From Bacteroidota bacterium (lineage in GTDB: Bacteria > Bacteroidota > Bacteroidia > Bacteroidales > F082): DNA of 64,000 nt. The stretch is taken from positions 180,356 through 244,355 of the forward strand of contig JAHLLA010000003.1 in the NCBI GenBank assembly GCA_020444415.1, given 5' to 3'. The translations under genes and the position numbers were made by a program. How positions within the stretch are numbered: the stretch's first letter is position 1; each line of letters opens with the position of its first letter. Below the pieces are notes generated by a model. The model had not been told where the DNA came from, did no database searches, and saw only the letters and a program-made list of their open reading frames with translations. Positions 26,717-35,763 of this stretch are shown here, one piece after another.

Positions 26717-26886
26717 GAGGCATTCATAAAATCACAACACAGAAGAATAGAATTTTAACCAAAGCGCTAAACGATAAAAGACTGATAGTAAGAGTTAAAG
26801 AGTAATTATATTTATGGAAAATCATATTGTCTAACCTAAAAAACTATAGAAAACAACTTACTTTTTGTAAACTAAAATTAATTGCC

Positions 26887-28167
26887 ATGAAAAAAATTAC
26901 ATTTCTTACAACAATGATGTTGTGTAGTTTTTTATTCAATATAAAAGCACAACAGTATATTAAGATTGATACAATAATCTATAGTGAGGTACTTGACAAA
27001 ATAAAGGCAATTGACATTTTTCTGCCTCCTGATTATTATGATAACCCTGCGCAGGAGTACCCGGTTATTTACTACCTGCATGGAGCTGGTGGGAACGAAA
27101 ATTCAGGATTGCAGGAAGCTAATTGCTATTATCAGACACATTCTGAGAACGAAGTTATTACTTCACCGCCTGCTATATTTGTGTGTCCTGATGGTTCATG
27201 CCCACCATATTTGGGAAGTATGTGGGTAAATTCAACACTCTATGGTAATTATGAAGATTACGTAATGCAGGATGTTATCAGTTTTATAGAAAGTGAATAT
27301 CGTGTTATTCCCAACAAGAATTTCCGGTCCATTACCGGCACTTCTATGGGTGGCTTTGGTTCAGCCTGGTTGGGTGTTAACCACCCTGACAAATTCAGGA
27401 TCTGTTTCCCCTTTATCGGTTTTCTTGCTATGTCGGATACAACCCTGGAGAATTGGAAAAATTTGTGTTATGAAGAAAATGGATCATATATATTAGATTA
27501 TAATGCTGGACCAAGGACCAAAACGTTTATCACGGGCTGCGGAGGTTGGTCACCTAACTTGAATATTGAGCCCTATCAAGTTGAAATTCCGTTTGACGGA
27601 ATGGGTAACTGGGTCGATACAACATTAAATAAATGGTATGGATTTGATGCGAGCAGTAAAGTAAATATGTTGCCTGATGAAAATGAGTTATCATGGTTTC
27701 TTGGATGCGGAACACAAGATTTTATGGTGACATACCCAACCTATTTGGAATTTATGGATAGTCTTGATATTTATGGGATTGAATATGGTTACAACTATTT
27801 TATTGGAGGTCATGACTTTAATTATGACACATGGGAATTAGGTTGTATGTGGATAGATTCAATTATCAATTTGGAGTATTTATCAGTTGGCATTGATAAA
27901 AATTTGGTGGAGTCAATGAAAATGGTTGTTTATCCAAACCCTATTTCTGCAAACGCAAAGCTTGGTGTTGAGTTTGCATCAAGCGGAACGATCAACATCT
28001 GCATTTATAACCTTGGAGGCATTTGCCACAAAAGCTGGGAGTTCAAAAACCAACAAGCCAGCCAGTGTGAACTTACATTGAGTTTGAATGAGCTTCCCGC
28101 CGGCATCTACTTCCTCCACCTGCAGGCAGGAAACGAAGTGGTAACGAAGAAAGTGGTGAAATTGTAA
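26887..28167 (+). CDS. Secreted esterase with T9SS C-terminal sorting domain
   Basis: 426 residues from the ATG at 26887, which opens a signal peptide (KKITFLTTMMLCSFLF). The catalytic domain resembles esterase D/carbohydrate esterase 1 enzymes: PVIYYLHGAGG, the nucleophile elbow GTSMGGFGS (Ser near 150) and a terminal His in GGHDFNYDTW (near 318). The last about 80 residues (from VVYPNPISANAKLG to the end) form a type A sorting domain, ending with KKVVKL, so the protein is exported by the type IX system encoded at 39-50 kb and then anchored or released. The substrate (acyl or feruloyl sugar esters are typical) cannot be told. The frame extends to 26827 but without signal character. Confidence 0.85.
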   Translation: MKKITFLTTMMLCSFLFNIKAQQYIKIDTIIYSEVLDKIKAIDIFLPPDYYDNPAQEYPVIYYLHGAGGNENSGLQEANCYYQTHSENEVITSPPAIFVCPDGSCPPYLGSMWVNSTLYGNYEDYVMQDVISFIESEYRVIPNKNFRSITGTSMGGFGSAWLGVNHPDKFRICFPFIGFLAMSDTTLENWKNLCYEENGSYILDYNAGPRTKTFITGCGGWSPNLNIEPYQVEIPFDGMGNWVDTTLNKWYGFDASSKVNMLPDENELSWFLGCGTQDFMVTYPTYLEFMDSLDIYGIEYGYNYFIGGHDFNYDTWELGCMWIDSIINLEYLSVGIDKNLVESMKMVVYPNPISANAKLGVEFASSGTINICIYNLGGICHKSWEFKNQQASQCELTLSLNELPAGIYFLHLQAGNEVVTKKVVKL

Positions 28168-28268
28168 TAAAGAATGATGAAGGGGCATGACACTCCGGTG
28201 CAACATCTGCATGACCCCATTTTTCGCCTTATTCATATTTTAGTCTTTCCGTATTCAGATATTCCAAT

Positions 28269-28276
28269 TACCTTTG
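28269..28276 (+). promoter_or_regulatory. -7 promoter element of sodN
   Basis: TACCTTTG, full match to TAnnTTTG, 41 nt before the sodN ATG, leaving room for a normal leader. Confidence 0.5.
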
Positions 28277-28317
28277 TATCCAAAATCATTCTAAATAACT
28301 ATTTAAAATTTTAAACA

Positions 28318-28809
28318 ATGAAAAAGTCATTTTTAATTCTAACATTCTTATTAGTCTCTTTCGGATTTTCAAAAGCAACATTTGCGCACTGCGAAGTGCC
28401 CTGTGGCATTTATCATGATGAATTGCGCGTTGAAATGATCAAAGAGCATATTCAAACCATTGAAAAGGCCATGAATCAGATTACTGAATTGCAAAGTGCC
28501 GAAACAATTAATTACAACCAGTTGGTCAGATGGATCAATACCAAAGAGCATCATGCCAATTTGATTCAGGAAGTAGCTGAACAGTATTTTCTTACACAAA
28601 GAGTAAAATTTGCTGAGCCTTCAGAAGGTGAAAAGTATGAGAAATACATCACACAGCTTACCACCATGCACCAGCTCATAGTTTATGCAATGAAAGCGAA
28701 GCAAACCACGGATTTGGAGAACGTGGAAAAAATGCGGGCTTCATTATCCGCTTTTGAAGATTCGTATTTTGGTGAGCACAGGCATTCATTGGATGGGGAG
28801 CATAAGTAA
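28318..28809 (+). CDS. sodN: Nickel superoxide dismutase with an export signal
   Basis: Converts superoxide to oxygen and hydrogen peroxide. The 163-residue precursor has a typical signal peptide (1-23) ending TFA, directly before HCEVPCGIY. This is the Ni-hook HCxxPCxxY: after cleavage His24, Cys25 and Cys29 become His1, Cys2 and Cys6, the nickel ligands, and Tyr32 becomes Tyr9. The mature part (about 140 residues, mostly helical) includes the RWINTKEHHANLIQ helix typical of the family. In classical NiSOD a separate protease (SodX) trims a leader; no such gene is nearby, and signal peptidase alone would expose His1. The location is thus periplasm or beyond (inference). Confidence 0.93.
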   Translation: MKKSFLILTFLLVSFGFSKATFAHCEVPCGIYHDELRVEMIKEHIQTIEKAMNQITELQSAETINYNQLVRWINTKEHHANLIQEVAEQYFLTQRVKFAEPSEGEKYEKYITQLTTMHQLIVYAMKAKQTTDLENVEKMRASLSAFEDSYFGEHRHSLDGEHK

Positions 28810-28932
28810 AAAAACCATAGATCAAATCTCTAGGGCTTTATTTTTCTGCAAAATTCTTTTAACTACTTTTACATCCGATTTTAGTAGTTGCTATTTATCA
28901 TATTAATTGTAATAAAACTAGTATAAGCAAAA

Positions 28933-29658
28933 ATGAAAAAACAAACAATCTTAGTATTTGTTCTTGTCTTATTTACTGCTTTTTATGGAAAAGCACAGAT
29001 AGCGATTAATGCAAATGGTGATGACCCTGACCCTTCTGCAGCGTTGGATGTTTCCAGTACTTCGCGCGGATTATTAACTCCCAGGATGTTAGAAGCAAAT
29101 CGGACTTCAATTGCCAGTCCTGCAACAGGTTTGCTTGTTTATCAAACGGATGGAACTGAGGGATTTTATTACTTTGATGGAAATAGCTGGATCTCTTTGA
29201 GGAACGCTGGGACTGCGCCCTCAAGTGATGTGGGTGAAATGTATGAATATAACACAACTGGAAATTCATCTGAAATCATTATATCCACTGCTGGAAACTT
29301 TTATGGTTGGACAACCGCAACTAGTGGAGTTTTGAATGGGATAAATTTTAATAATAATGCAACCGCTGACAATCTAACAGTTTCTTCAGATGGGACATAC
29401 CTGGTTAATGCTTCAATATCCTTTGGAAGTAAAAATAACCTTGACATTGTTGAAGCTGCTATTTTTAAAAATGGGATAAAAGTCGATAGGCTTTCTTTCA
29501 GACGTTTTTTATCTTCAGGTGATATTGGGGTAACTGCAATTACAGGTTTGATTGGTTTAAACAAAGATGATTACATTGATATGCGTTTCACAATAAATGG
29601 GAATAATCATATTGTTGAGCTGGAGATTGCAAATGTCAATATTGTACAAGTAAATTGA
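28933..29658 (+). CDS. Secreted protein with C1q/TNF-like C-terminal domain
   Basis: 241 residues. Signal peptide at 1-21 (cleavage near GKAQ). Residues about 36-90 carry the ALDVSSTSRGLLTPRM / GLLVYQTDGTEGFYYFDGN module often found at the head of Bacteroidota surface or tail-fibre-like proteins. The rest (about 110-241) is beta-rich with the alternating pattern of a C1q/TNF-like jelly roll (DGTYLVNASISF, then VEAAIFKNGIKVDR, ending IVELEIANVNIVQVN). No enzyme motif and no sorting domain. Likely a surface or secreted structural/adhesive protein; a trimer would be expected from the fold. Stands alone. Confidence 0.65.
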   Translation: MKKQTILVFVLVLFTAFYGKAQIAINANGDDPDPSAALDVSSTSRGLLTPRMLEANRTSIASPATGLLVYQTDGTEGFYYFDGNSWISLRNAGTAPSSDVGEMYEYNTTGNSSEIIISTAGNFYGWTTATSGVLNGINFNNNATADNLTVSSDGTYLVNASISFGSKNNLDIVEAAIFKNGIKVDRLSFRRFLSSGDIGVTAITGLIGLNKDDYIDMRFTINGNNHIVELEIANVNIVQVN

Positions 29659-29805
29659 ATTGATAATCTGACTTTTATTCTGGACGATAGCGAAGTATCT
29701 CTTCTTAAATAAATTAATGCAGGATTACACTTGATTGGTTCAGAAATTTCATTGGAGATTCCTGCCCGTCCGATTTACCTGCCGTATGGCATGGTAGGCG
29801 GGCTT

Positions 29806-29834
29806 CATTCCGCTTCGCTGCATTCAGAAAGACA
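29806..29834 (+). repeat. Dispersed intergenic repeat, copy A
   Basis: 29 bp identical, in inverted orientation, to 55132-55160. The element contains CGCTTCGCTGCATTCAGAAA. The preceding intergenic sequence (29660-29805) also has a degraded copy of a similar hairpin-type repeat (GGACGATAGCGAAGTATCTC). No gene is seen in 29659-29844. Confidence 0.75.
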
Positions 29835-29844
29835 AACAGGTAGT

Positions 29845-30570
29845 TTACTTTGATTTGAAGATCATCACGGTCGAATCCTGGTCAGAGAGGGGAACGATGG
29901 GGTTCTGAATAGTTGCAGCAAAATCATCCACCGCTTTCATAATACCCGGCCAGTCGGGATTGTAATCGTGAACAATGATAACGCCACCCTGTACCAACCG
30001 TGGATAAAAGAATTCCAAACCAGCTTTGGTTGGCTTGTACAAATCGGCATCCATATTTACAAGCGCAAATGTAACTTTCTCTGATTCAACAGCCGTTTCA
30101 GGAAAATATCCTTTATGAAAGATGAACTTTTCAGACGTCAGCTTTGCCTTTACGCTCTCAATGGATGTATCGGCAAAATTATGTTTGGTATAGTTAGCTG
30201 CCTTGCCTTCCTCAGCCGTCAGGTCTTTTTCTGTAAATCCTTCAAAAGTGTCGAACAGGTGAAATTCTCTTGTAGGATCCATTAAATGAATGGCGTAGGC
30301 GGAATCACCTTTGTAAACGCCTAACTCAGCAAAGGCACCCGGAATTTCTTTAACTCGTTCTACCTGGAACCAAAAATTGAAAAAGCGAAATTTATCACGG
30401 TACTTGGCTTCGGCAGAGGCCAGTTCCTTTGAAACACGTCCTTCTTTCGATGCTTTTTTCCATGCCAGGGGCTGGTAAGTTTTATCAAACAATAAGGTGT
30501 ACAGGTAATACAACAAATAAACAAAGATGATGAGGAGAAGTCCAACCTGTATAATTTGGAATGTCTGCAT
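29845..30570 (-). CDS. TylF/MycF-like class I methyltransferase with membrane anchor
   Basis: 241 residues. One membrane helix at about 8-27 anchors the protein with the rest cytoplasmic. The SAM-binding start is AELGVYKGDSAYAIHL (about 85-100), followed by LFDTFEGF, a signature of TylF/MycF-type macrocin O-methyltransferases; FALVNMDADLYKPT and IIVHDYN carry the metal-binding Asp residues of this family. The real substrate is probably a sugar or glycan but cannot be assigned. It starts 9 bp after folC and is presumably co-transcribed with it. Confidence 0.8.
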   Translation of the reverse strand: MQTFQIIQVGLLLIIFVYLLYYLYTLLFDKTYQPLAWKKASKEGRVSKELASAEAKYRDKFRFFNFWFQVERVKEIPGAFAELGVYKGDSAYAIHLMDPTREFHLFDTFEGFTEKDLTAEEGKAANYTKHNFADTSIESVKAKLTSEKFIFHKGYFPETAVESEKVTFALVNMDADLYKPTKAGLEFFYPRLVQGGVIIVHDYNPDWPGIMKAVDDFAATIQNPIVPLSDQDSTVMIFKSK

Positions 30571-30579
30571 ATGATTTTT

Positions 30580-31872
30580 TTAAACAACTTCAGCAACCAC
30601 AAAGGTGCTGCCACCGATAAAGACAAGGTCTTCAGCACCTGAATTATTAATTGCAGAATTGAGTGCCTCACGAACGGATGAATAAGCGTTACCCCTCAAA
30701 CCGGCTTTAAAGCCATGCTGCTGAAGCACATCTGCATCCATCCCCCTCGGGATATCCGGTTTGCAGAAATAATAAGTAGCGTCGTTGGGCAGCAAATACA
30801 ACATGCTTTCCGGGTTTTTATCGTTCACCATGCCAAAAACAAAGTGGAGATGGTTGAATTGTGTTTGATTGATCTGGTCCAAAACTGCCTGCAATCCTTC
30901 AGGGTTATGGCCTGTATCGCAAATAGTAAGCGGGTTGTTGCTTAATATCTGCCAGCGGCCCATCAGGTTGGTATTGTTAATCGTGTTTTCAATGCCTTCT
31001 GCGATGGTCTGGCGGTCGACTTCAATGGTATTATTTTTATTGAGTAATTCTAGTATCTGAATCACCGTTTTCAGGTTTTTGATCTGGTAAGTGGCCAAAA
31101 GGGGTGAAGCAAGGTTTTCGAGATACAATTCATTGTTATACCATACGTCATAAAACTGTTTGGATTTGTCACGCCTCTGAATGGGTTTTAATTCCACATG
31201 TTCATCCGCATACACTACGGAAGTATTTATTTCCATAGCTGCTTTTTCAAATACTTCAGAAACCCAGGTTTGCTTTTCACCGATCACCACAGGAACCCCC
31301 TTTTTAAAAATCCCGGCTTTTTCAGCAGCGATCTTCTCCACATCATCTCCTAAAAACTGCATATGGTCATGGCCGATATTGGTTACAACTGAAACGACTG
31401 GCTTACTCACATTGGTTGAATCAAGACGGCCACCCATACCAGTTTCCAATACCGCAAAATCCACTTTTTCCCTGGCAAAATAATCAAAAGCCATCGCAAC
31501 GGTCATTTCAAAAAAAGAGGGTTGCATTTCTTCAAAAAGCTTCTTATGTTTTTCTGTAAACGCGACAACCTGATCTTCCGGGATCATCTGGCCATTCATT
31601 TTGATACGTTCCCTGAAATCTTTCAGGTGAGGTGAGGTGTATAAGCCTGTTTTGTAATCCGTTTCCTGCAAAACGGATGCAAGAACATGAGCAACACTTC
31701 CTTTGCCATTGGTGCCGGCAATGTGCAGGGCTTTAAACGTTTCCTGCGGATTGCCTAATTTGTCAAGGAGTTGAATGGTGGTTTCCAGATCAGCTTTGTA
31801 AGCTGCCTTACCAATCCGCTGGTACATGGGCAACTGGTTGAAAAGCCACTGGAGGGTTTCCTTATAATCCAT
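30580..31872 (-). CDS. folC: Bifunctional folylpolyglutamate synthase/dihydrofolate synthase
   Basis: Mur-ligase-family enzyme that adds glutamate to dihydropteroate and to folates. The 430 residues hold the P-loop HIAGTNGKGSVAH (about 49-61), the ETGMGGRLDSTN motif (about 142-153) and the C-terminal domain with CDTGHNPEGL (about 318). Length is normal. A promoter (TTTGAC, 18 bp, TACCTTTG) ends 4 nt before the ATG, so it is probably transcribed apart from the exbB-exbD-tonB genes although on the same strand. The TylF-like gene follows after 9 bp. Confidence 0.94.
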   Translation of the reverse strand: MDYKETLQWLFNQLPMYQRIGKAAYKADLETTIQLLDKLGNPQETFKALHIAGTNGKGSVAHVLASVLQETDYKTGLYTSPHLKDFRERIKMNGQMIPEDQVVAFTEKHKKLFEEMQPSFFEMTVAMAFDYFAREKVDFAVLETGMGGRLDSTNVSKPVVSVVTNIGHDHMQFLGDDVEKIAAEKAGIFKKGVPVVIGEKQTWVSEVFEKAAMEINTSVVYADEHVELKPIQRRDKSKQFYDVWYNNELYLENLASPLLATYQIKNLKTVIQILELLNKNNTIEVDRQTIAEGIENTINNTNLMGRWQILSNNPLTICDTGHNPEGLQAVLDQINQTQFNHLHFVFGMVNDKNPESMLYLLPNDATYYFCKPDIPRGMDADVLQQHGFKAGLRGNAYSSVREALNSAINNSGAEDLVFIGGSTFVVAEVV

Positions 31873-31876
31873 AAAA

Positions 31877-31908
31877 CAAAGGTAACTACATCGATTGTGA
31901 TTGTCAAA
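31877..31908 (-). promoter_or_regulatory. Promoter of folC
   Basis: On the minus strand TTTGAC (31903-31908), 18 bp, then TACCTTTG (31877-31884), then 4 nt to the ATG. A strong match; predicts a leaderless mRNA. Confidence 0.65.
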
Positions 31909-31933
31909 GAGAATTTGGATAAAGATATGAACC

Positions 31934-32851
31934 TTATTTCATCAGGATGAAATTATAGGTAATGCTGCCTCTTTGTAATTCCAGAGCTTTGGGGTCTTTA
32001 GCAAATGTAGAGTTTTTAGCAGCATTGATAGCGATCTGGTGCATGGCAGGATCGATAATATTGGTACCTTTCCGGTTAACAGCAGCATTTTTCACATTTC
32101 CGTTCCTGTCCACCCAAATGTCAACCTTCACGGTGCCTTGTTCTTTAAAATTAGCTGAAGGTTTATCGAGGAATTTTGATCCGCGTCCACCAAGACTGAA
32201 TGAGATACCATTCCCTAATCCACCCTGTCCGTCATATTTGTTGCTGTTTTCAAATCCATGGGGTTTGCCCTGGTCGCCGGCGCCACCGGCAATGCCCTGG
32301 TTGGTACCATTGGTATTTTGCGAACTGCCAGTGAACAATGCTTTTTCATTAACAACCGGCTCCGGGTTGGGAACAGGTTTTTCAGCTACATTTTCTGTAT
32401 ATAGCAGGGATGAGTCCACTGATTTTTCAATAATTTCTTCGACGATTTCCTCCTTTGGCTCAGGTATTTCTTCAATGATCTCTTCGGGTTCAGGTTCAGG
32501 GTCTTCTTTGACTTCCTCTGTTATTTCTTCTTCAATTACAGAGGTTTCTTCAATGTCCTGCGTAATGATCTCTTCTTCTTCAACCACAGGTTCAGGTTCT
32601 GTAACTTCCTGTTGTGGCATGGGAGGTGGGGTTTCAGTTTGTGCGGGTGGAGACTCGGTTTGAACATCACCCAGACCCATATCGTCATAACCCAGGTTAA
32701 CTTCTACACCTTCTTCACTTGGCAATGGCAAAGGTGTGCGGAGTGCTAGAAATAACAAGGCAACTATTAATAAAAGATGCACGACAGTGGTTCCGATGAT
32801 ACCCCTTCTCCTGTCTTTGTCTTTTAGTATTTCTTTTAATCTCGAAGCCAT
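31934..32851 (-). CDS. tonB: TonB-family energy transducer
   Basis: 305 residues. One N-terminal membrane helix (about 17-37, IIGTTVVHLLLIVALLFLAL), then a long periplasmic linker rich in Pro and Glu (about 60-165), and a C-terminal TonB domain (about 215-305) with KVDIWVDRNGNVKNAAVNRK. Transmits the proton-motive force from ExbB/ExbD to outer-membrane transporters. Genes for its partners lie immediately upstream (exbD with 11 bp between), in the order exbB-exbD-tonB. The linker is mostly acidic rather than the Pro-Lys type of enterobacterial TonB. Confidence 0.88.
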   Translation of the reverse strand: MASRLKEILKDKDRRRGIIGTTVVHLLLIVALLFLALRTPLPLPSEEGVEVNLGYDDMGLGDVQTESPPAQTETPPPMPQQEVTEPEPVVEEEEIITQDIEETSVIEEEITEEVKEDPEPEPEEIIEEIPEPKEEIVEEIIEKSVDSSLLYTENVAEKPVPNPEPVVNEKALFTGSSQNTNGTNQGIAGGAGDQGKPHGFENSNKYDGQGGLGNGISFSLGGRGSKFLDKPSANFKEQGTVKVDIWVDRNGNVKNAAVNRKGTNIIDPAMHQIAINAAKNSTFAKDPKALELQRGSITYNFILMK

Positions 32852-32862
32852 TTAATTTCAAT

Positions 32863-33276
32863 CTATCTATTCGGTTTGGTTGCCAGGATAACCTTGTGCT
32901 TTGTATTATGTTTGTTATTGATTTCATTTACAGCATCAATTACAACAACGATATCCTGAACGGTTGCAGTTTTATCAGATCTCAACACGACTGAAGCTTC
33001 TTGTTCATTGCTGATTTTACTGAAAATGGCGTTTTCCAGATTTACTGGGTCTACCTTTTGTTCATCCACGTATATATTTCTTTCTTTATTGATGTAAACT
33101 GTCAGTGTTTGTGTCGACATGGTTTTGCTTTTGCTGCTGGGTAACAATAATTTAATCGCATTAGGCGCCACCAGGGTAGATGTCAGCATAAAAAATATAA
33201 GCAATAGAAATACGAGATCCGACATGGAAGCCATGCTGAACTGTGTATCCCTTTTATTTCGCATCTGAATAGCCAT
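32863..33276 (-). CDS. exbD: Biopolymer transport protein ExbD/TolR
   Basis: 137 residues with one membrane helix (about 18-38, SMSDLVFLLLIFFMLTSTLV) in which the Asp near residue 20 is the conserved proton-carrying residue of the family, followed by a periplasmic domain (about 50-137). Part of the ExbB-ExbD motor. It follows exbB by 6 bp. Confidence 0.92.
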   Translation of the reverse strand: MAIQMRNKRDTQFSMASMSDLVFLLLIFFMLTSTLVAPNAIKLLLPSSKSKTMSTQTLTVYINKERNIYVDEQKVDPVNLENAIFSKISNEQEASVVLRSDKTATVQDIVVVIDAVNEINNKHNTKHKVILATKPNR

Positions 33277-33282
33277 AGTATT

Positions 33283-33978
33283 TTATTTTGCAGGTTCGTG
33301 AAGTACATCCATAAATTCTGTGGCATTAATTTCCAGTTTATAAACCACTTTCTGGATGCGAGCCACGAGAATGTTATAAAGAATATAGGCCGTAATACCC
33401 ACTACGAGCCCGCCAACAGTTGTGATCATCGCCTGGTAAATACCTCTGGATAACAATTCGATATTGATATTATTTCCTGCCATCGACATATCGTAGAAAG
33501 CGCGGATCATACCGATCACGGTTCCGAGGAATCCCAACATGGGGGCTGCTCCGGCTATGGTTGCCAGTCCGGCCACATTTTTCTCAAGCCTTGAAACTTC
33601 CAGTTTGCCCACGTTTTCAATGGCCGTATTGATATCATTCAGCGGTTTCCCGATCCTTGATAGTCCTTTGTCGATCATGCGCCCGATGGGTGAATTATTG
33701 GTTACGCAAAGCGCCCTGGCCGATTCCAGTTTGCCATTGGTAATGTAATTCCGGATGTTGTTCATGAAATTCTTATCTTCTTTTGATGCCTTGCTAATGA
33801 TAAAATAGCGTTCAAAAAAAATATAGAAAGCGATCAGGGAAAGTAAACCAATGATGGCCATGATCCATCCGCCTTTTATAACCAGTTCAAAAATGGGTAA
33901 GGTTATTTCGTTTTCGTTAGGGGAGCCGGTGATCAATTGTGCAGCCTCCTGAATTTGTAATAAAATTGCTGTTGTCAT
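33283..33978 (-). CDS. exbB: MotA/TolQ/ExbB proton channel protein
   Basis: 231 residues with three membrane helices (about 31-51, 130-150 and 180-202) and the conserved GLATIAGAAPMLGFLGTVIG stretch of the ExbB/TolQ family near 135-155. Forms the proton channel with ExbD. First gene of exbB-exbD-tonB; the region upstream to nhaD is divergent and shows no extra gene. Confidence 0.93.
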   Translation of the reverse strand: MTTAILLQIQEAAQLITGSPNENEITLPIFELVIKGGWIMAIIGLLSLIAFYIFFERYFIISKASKEDKNFMNNIRNYITNGKLESARALCVTNNSPIGRMIDKGLSRIGKPLNDINTAIENVGKLEVSRLEKNVAGLATIAGAAPMLGFLGTVIGMIRAFYDMSMAGNNINIELLSRGIYQAMITTVGGLVVGITAYILYNILVARIQKVVYKLEINATEFMDVLHEPAK

Positions 33979-34220
33979 TTGAAAGAAATAAATGTTTGCT
34001 TAATTAAAAAATCCTTGGCGTAATGATCTTCGAATAAGAGATTGTATTTGTGACACTGATAGTATAAACTAAATTTTAACGGAAATATTTTATATGTGTC
34101 CATTTAAAACCTTTAACACGAATTGGCTGATAATAACTAGCTGGTAATTTAGATTTTATCTAAATTCCGAACATATTGAATAATTTATATACAATTAAAA
34201 AAATCTTTGATTTCTTTGGC

Positions 34221-34228
34221 TATTTTTG
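34221..34228 (+). promoter_or_regulatory. -7 promoter element of nhaD
   Basis: TATTTTTG, full match to TAnnTTTG, 34 nt before the ATG at 34263. It lies inside the longest open frame (TTG at 34176), arguing for the later start. Confidence 0.55.
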
Positions 34229-34262
34229 CGGCCAATATAAACCAACGAAATTTCTCAGCCCT

Positions 34263-35711
34263 ATGTTTATTTTAATGGTAGTGATTTTTATTCTCGGGTA
34301 TACAGCGATTGCCCTTGAACACCCTCTGAAAATTGATAAAGCTGCATCAGCATTGCTCACGGGTACCATCCTATGGGGATTGTATGCATTAAATTCGACC
34401 GGTATACTGGCTTTGGATTTAAGTCCGGCTTGGGTTGCCGCAAAAAGCATGAGCCACGACATCATGGAATTTATTTACCCTGCAATTGACAAAACCAGGT
34501 TCAGTAAATTCTGGGAAGATGGTGCCGAACTATCGCATAGTGTTTCACATTTTGTAACCCACGATCTCGAGCATCACCTCATTGAGATTGCAGAAATATT
34601 ATTCTTTTTATTGGGAGCTATGACGATCGTTGAAACGGTTGACCAGCACCAGGGTTTTAAGATTATTACTGATAAAATAAAAACCACCAATAAAGTGAAA
34701 CTGCTCTGGATCATTAGTGTCCTTACTTTTTTCATGTCGGCGACCCTTGATAACTTAACGACAACAATTGTTCTCGTTGCCTTGTTGAGGAAGTTGATTG
34801 ACGATAAGAAAACAAGATGGTTTTTTGCCAGTATGGTTGTGTTAGCTGCGAATGCCGGAGGTGCCTGGTCGCCTATTGGAGACGTTACCACCATCATGTT
34901 GTGGATCGGCGGGCAGATTACAGCAGTAAATATCATTTTATATGTAATACTTCCAAGTTTAACTACCATGATCGTACCACTTGTTATCGTTAGCTTTACA
35001 ATGAAAGGCGAGGTGCAGCGGCCACCACTGAATAATAATGAAGAACGTGAATTTACATCTTCGTTTGAAAGAAAATTATTATTGATCATGGGTGTTTCGG
35101 CCTTGTTATTCGTGCCCATTTTCAAAACTGTAACCCATCTACCTCCCTACATGGGAATGCTGTTCGGATTAGGTGTGATATGGCTGGTAACAGAAATACT
35201 TCATAGAAATAAACCTTTGCAAGACAGAAGAAAACTAACTGTGATTGGTATATTACAAAAAGTGGATGTACCGACCATTTTCTTCTTCCTTGGGATTTTA
35301 TCCGCAGTTGCTGCTTTGCAGTCGATGGGCCATTTGGATGTGTTGGCAAAATACCTGGATGCGAACCTTCATAATATTTATGCTATCAATTTAATTATTG
35401 GCGTGCTTTCTGCCATTGTGGATAATGTACCGCTGGTTGCAGGTGCCATGGGCATGTACCCAATTGCTGAAGCAGGTACAGTTGGATACATGGCTGATTT
35501 TATGGTGGATGGCACATTCTGGGAGTTCCTGGCTTATTGTGCCGGTACCGGTGGAAGTATCCTTATTATTGGGTCAGCCGCGGGTGTAGCCGCCATGGGG
35601 TTGGAAAAAATTGATTTTATCTGGTATATGAAAAAGATCAGCTTGTTGGCACTTGCTGGATATTTGGCCGGTGCGGCAGTGTATTATTTCCAGACACAAT
35701 TATTGGGATAA
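34263..35711 (+). CDS. nhaD: Na+/H+ antiporter NhaD
   Basis: 482 residues from the ATG at 34263, the usual NhaD length. About 12 hydrophobic segments cover the protein. Family features seen are SATLDNLTTTIVLVALLRKL (about 158-177), GGAWSPIGDVTTIMLW (about 200) and SAIVDNVPLVAGAMGMY (about 387-403), which carry the Asp, Ser and Thr residues needed for ion transport. It exchanges cytoplasmic Na+ (or Li+) for protons, a sign of a sodium-exposed habitat. A frame extends to a TTG at 34176, but the promoter lies within it. A strong terminator follows. Confidence 0.92.
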   Translation: MFILMVVIFILGYTAIALEHPLKIDKAASALLTGTILWGLYALNSTGILALDLSPAWVAAKSMSHDIMEFIYPAIDKTRFSKFWEDGAELSHSVSHFVTHDLEHHLIEIAEILFFLLGAMTIVETVDQHQGFKIITDKIKTTNKVKLLWIISVLTFFMSATLDNLTTTIVLVALLRKLIDDKKTRWFFASMVVLAANAGGAWSPIGDVTTIMLWIGGQITAVNIILYVILPSLTTMIVPLVIVSFTMKGEVQRPPLNNNEEREFTSSFERKLLLIMGVSALLFVPIFKTVTHLPPYMGMLFGLGVIWLVTEILHRNKPLQDRRKLTVIGILQKVDVPTIFFFLGILSAVAALQSMGHLDVLAKYLDANLHNIYAINLIIGVLSAIVDNVPLVAGAMGMYPIAEAGTVGYMADFMVDGTFWEFLAYCAGTGGSILIIGSAAGVAAMGLEKIDFIWYMKKISLLALAGYLAGAAVYYFQTQLLG

Positions 35712-35730
35712 AAATCTATAAGATGTTAAG

Positions 35731-35763
35731 AAACCCTGTTCATTTATTGGACAGGGTTTTTTT
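35731..35763 (+). terminator. Terminator of nhaD
   Basis: A perfect 9-bp stem AAACCCTGT/ACAGGGTTT with an 11-nt loop, followed by seven T. It overlaps the last bases of anmK, which is convergent. Confidence 0.9.

Noticed and set aside
31962..32663. 233-residue plus-strand reading frame opposite tonB
   Set aside because: Serine/glycine-rich product is the antisense of the Pro/Glu-rich TonB linker.
34176..34262. 29-residue N-terminal extension of nhaD from a TTG
   Set aside because: A TATTTTTG promoter element lies within it and the ATG at 34263 gives the normal NhaD length.
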